Shown: positions 5,982-7,543 of the stretch, in pieces | Numbering within the stretch: position 1 is the first letter of the stretch | How the letters are laid out: every line of letters starts with the position of its first letter | Notes under the pieces: model-generated | The model's database searches: none | Told to the model about the DNA's origin: nothing | What the model saw: the letters and a program-made list of their open reading frames with translations, nothing else | Assembly (NCBI GenBank): GCA_016764455.1 | Contig: JAESRU010000137.1 | Location: 18,244-25,786 of the forward strand | Length of the DNA stretch: 7,543 nt | Origin: Hyphomicrobiales bacterium | Lineage (GTDB): Bacteria; Pseudomonadota; Alphaproteobacteria; Rhizobiales; NORP267 | Reading direction: 5' to 3' | Position numbers and translations under genes: made by a program

Positions 5982-7543
5982 TGTGTGGTCAGAATTTTCT
6001 TGTATTTCTTCAGCTTCTTCGAGAAAGATTTCTAAAACTTCCTCATCTATTAGCGATTCATCAACCTCTTTTGGTTTGGTCGATTTTACAATCGGAATAA
6101 TTTTTGCGGTCTCCACCTGCATTTCAGCCTGTTCGCCTGAAACATCAATCTCTGTAACTTTTTCTGTAGTTTGTTGCTGACTATTTTTGATCGCCGTTAC
6201 CAGCATGTCCTGACTGGATTTTGCGCTAGCTAAAATAGTAACAATCGCTTTGCTGTCACCATCTTCCGTGCCTTCCAGATAATAATCAACGCTGGTTACA
6301 ATATCAGCCAAGGCATCGAGGTGTTTTTGGTTGGGGTGGTTATCTCCGCCAATTAAACATTCTTTGACAAATAATCTAGCAATATCCAGGACCTCTACGG
6401 CATCGTCAAATTCAACAATTTTCATGGCGCCAAGTACTTCATCCAACAGTCCTGGAACTTTTTCCAATTCAGCTCGACTAAAGTTAGATGCAATATAATT
6501 GATCATGCCGTCTTTTGCTTGTTGAAGATTTTTTCTCGCCACTTTAACGAGCGAGATGGTTGCTTCATTAACTTGGGATTCTTTGGCTCTTTTCTCACCA
6601 ATTTCCGTTAAATCTTCAGAGCTCTCCTCTTCCTTGGCAAAACTATCAATATCAAAGTTGCTTAGGTTCGCATCGACAAATAACAATGCGCCAGCGATAT
6701 CCATTATTGAGGAATCATCAGGCATTTTTCTCAAATCAATTGATTTTTGGATTTGCTTGACTTGTTCCCGAATAACATCTCTTGGGATTGGTAATTCCAA
6801 AATTGTTAAGGTATCGGCAATTCGAGACAAAGACTCGGCCAGAGACTTCAATTGAGCAGGTTCTTTCGCTTGAGCGCGCACAAACAGGTCCAGTTGGTCT
6901 TTGACCGAATCTAGCTCTTCACCAATTGCTTGCACAACTTTTAACATGGCGGTTGAATCGGGTCTTGATAACAGCTCCTGCTGTCTCTTAATGGTTTGAC
7001 TTTCTGGCAACGATTCTTGCAGGTTAAATTCTTTCTTAAGATCGACCACTCGGCTATTCTTAGAATTTGAACGGGCGACAAAATACAGTAATTTAGATAA
7101 AAGTTGCGCTGGGATCTCATCATCTAAAGCCTTATCACCTTCGTCCGCAAGTCTTTTTATTTGCTTGTCAACCTGACCGAGTAATAAGTGGATCTCTTTT
7201 TCTTTATATAGTCCTTTCTCTGCGATGGAAAAAATAAATCCATCAGCCACCCACCAAAGTCGAGCGACGTTATGCCCTTCGGTTAGCGCTTCGAGACGCA
7301 GCAGCACTTTATGGATTCTCGCCAGACTCTCTTTGACATTTACACCACGAATAATACCGGTCAATCCTTTCTGAAAATGGGCGCGTAATTTTCTGGCGTT
7401 ATCTTGAAACGAAACAGTTTTGTCTTTTTGGCTTACTGATTCATTAGGCTTAGGTGGCGCAACACTTGATGTGTCAGCAGTGAAAAACTCATTTTCTTTA
7501 ACCGGACCTAAACCTGATGCCGAACGTAGTTCATTAATGAGGG
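5952..7543 (-). CDS. chpA: ChpA/PilL-type chemosensory histidine kinase, internal fragment
   Basis: About 530 codons, open at the window edge (7543, N-terminal side) and cut at the junction (C-terminal side). ChpA is the very long CheA-like hybrid kinase of the Pil-Chp system that controls type IV pilus twitching motility in gammaproteobacteria. Recalled similarities to Pseudomonas ChpA include [71 protein letters not shown] and [15 protein letters not shown]. The last lies just before where a histidine phosphotransfer domain with an FHTLKG-type motif would be expected, and that motif is lost at the junction. The fragment is helical, acidic and low in membrane features. The frame stays open past 7364, so no start codon is called. 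Leftwards it also stays open antisense to tuf as far as 5748, but that part is not real protein. No kinase, receiver or phosphotransfer catalytic residues lie inside the window. Confidence 0.8.

Overview
The window joins two kinds of DNA. Positions 1 to about 5,955 look alphaproteobacterial. The EF-Tu sequence (KPHCN start, [29 protein letters not shown]), an RlmB ending in an LNVSNAAAVAL motif, and the order rlmB / tRNA-Tyr / tRNA-Gly / tuf all fit that class; no finer placement is justified. Positions from about 5,955 to the end are more AT-rich and carry, on the minus strand, part of a ChpA/PilL-type chemosensory histidine kinase of the kind found in gammaproteobacterial twitching-motility clusters. 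The switch happens inside two genes at once, with no mobile element at the join, so an assembly or library chimera is the simplest explanation.

Layout. 1-414: 3' end of an acyl-CoA synthetase. 452-1036: LysE/RhtB-type exporter. 1061-1768: alpha/beta hydrolase with an intact Ser-Asp-His triad. These three run left to right with short gaps and may be co-transcribed. 1769-3008: an AT-rich stretch holding one unrecognised 243-residue gene on the minus strand (1854-2585), a likely promoter for it, and a set of TTCTGCA palindromes. It abuts the 3' end of a minus-strand tRNA-Thr(TGT) at 3009-3084. 3322-3762: a small secreted Tyr/Gly/Arg-rich protein built on short tandem repeats, followed by a good intrinsic terminator. 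3832-4644: rlmB on the minus strand, a 23S rRNA ribose methyltransferase. 4906-4991 and 5080-5153: tRNA-Tyr(GTA) and tRNA-Gly(TCC), leading into tuf at 5214, which is cut off at about codon 247. 5952-7543: the chpA-like fragment, open at both ends.

Functionally, the central block is translation machinery: an rRNA modification enzyme, three tRNAs and EF-Tu. The tRNA-Tyr, tRNA-Gly, tuf order is the one known from the enterobacterial tufB operon. The left block is ordinary lipid, export and hydrolase metabolism. I found no CRISPR array, transposase, integrase, toxin-antitoxin pair or defence system. The items most worth a second look are the chimeric junction, the AT-rich segment beside tRNA-Thr, and the repeat-built secreted protein.
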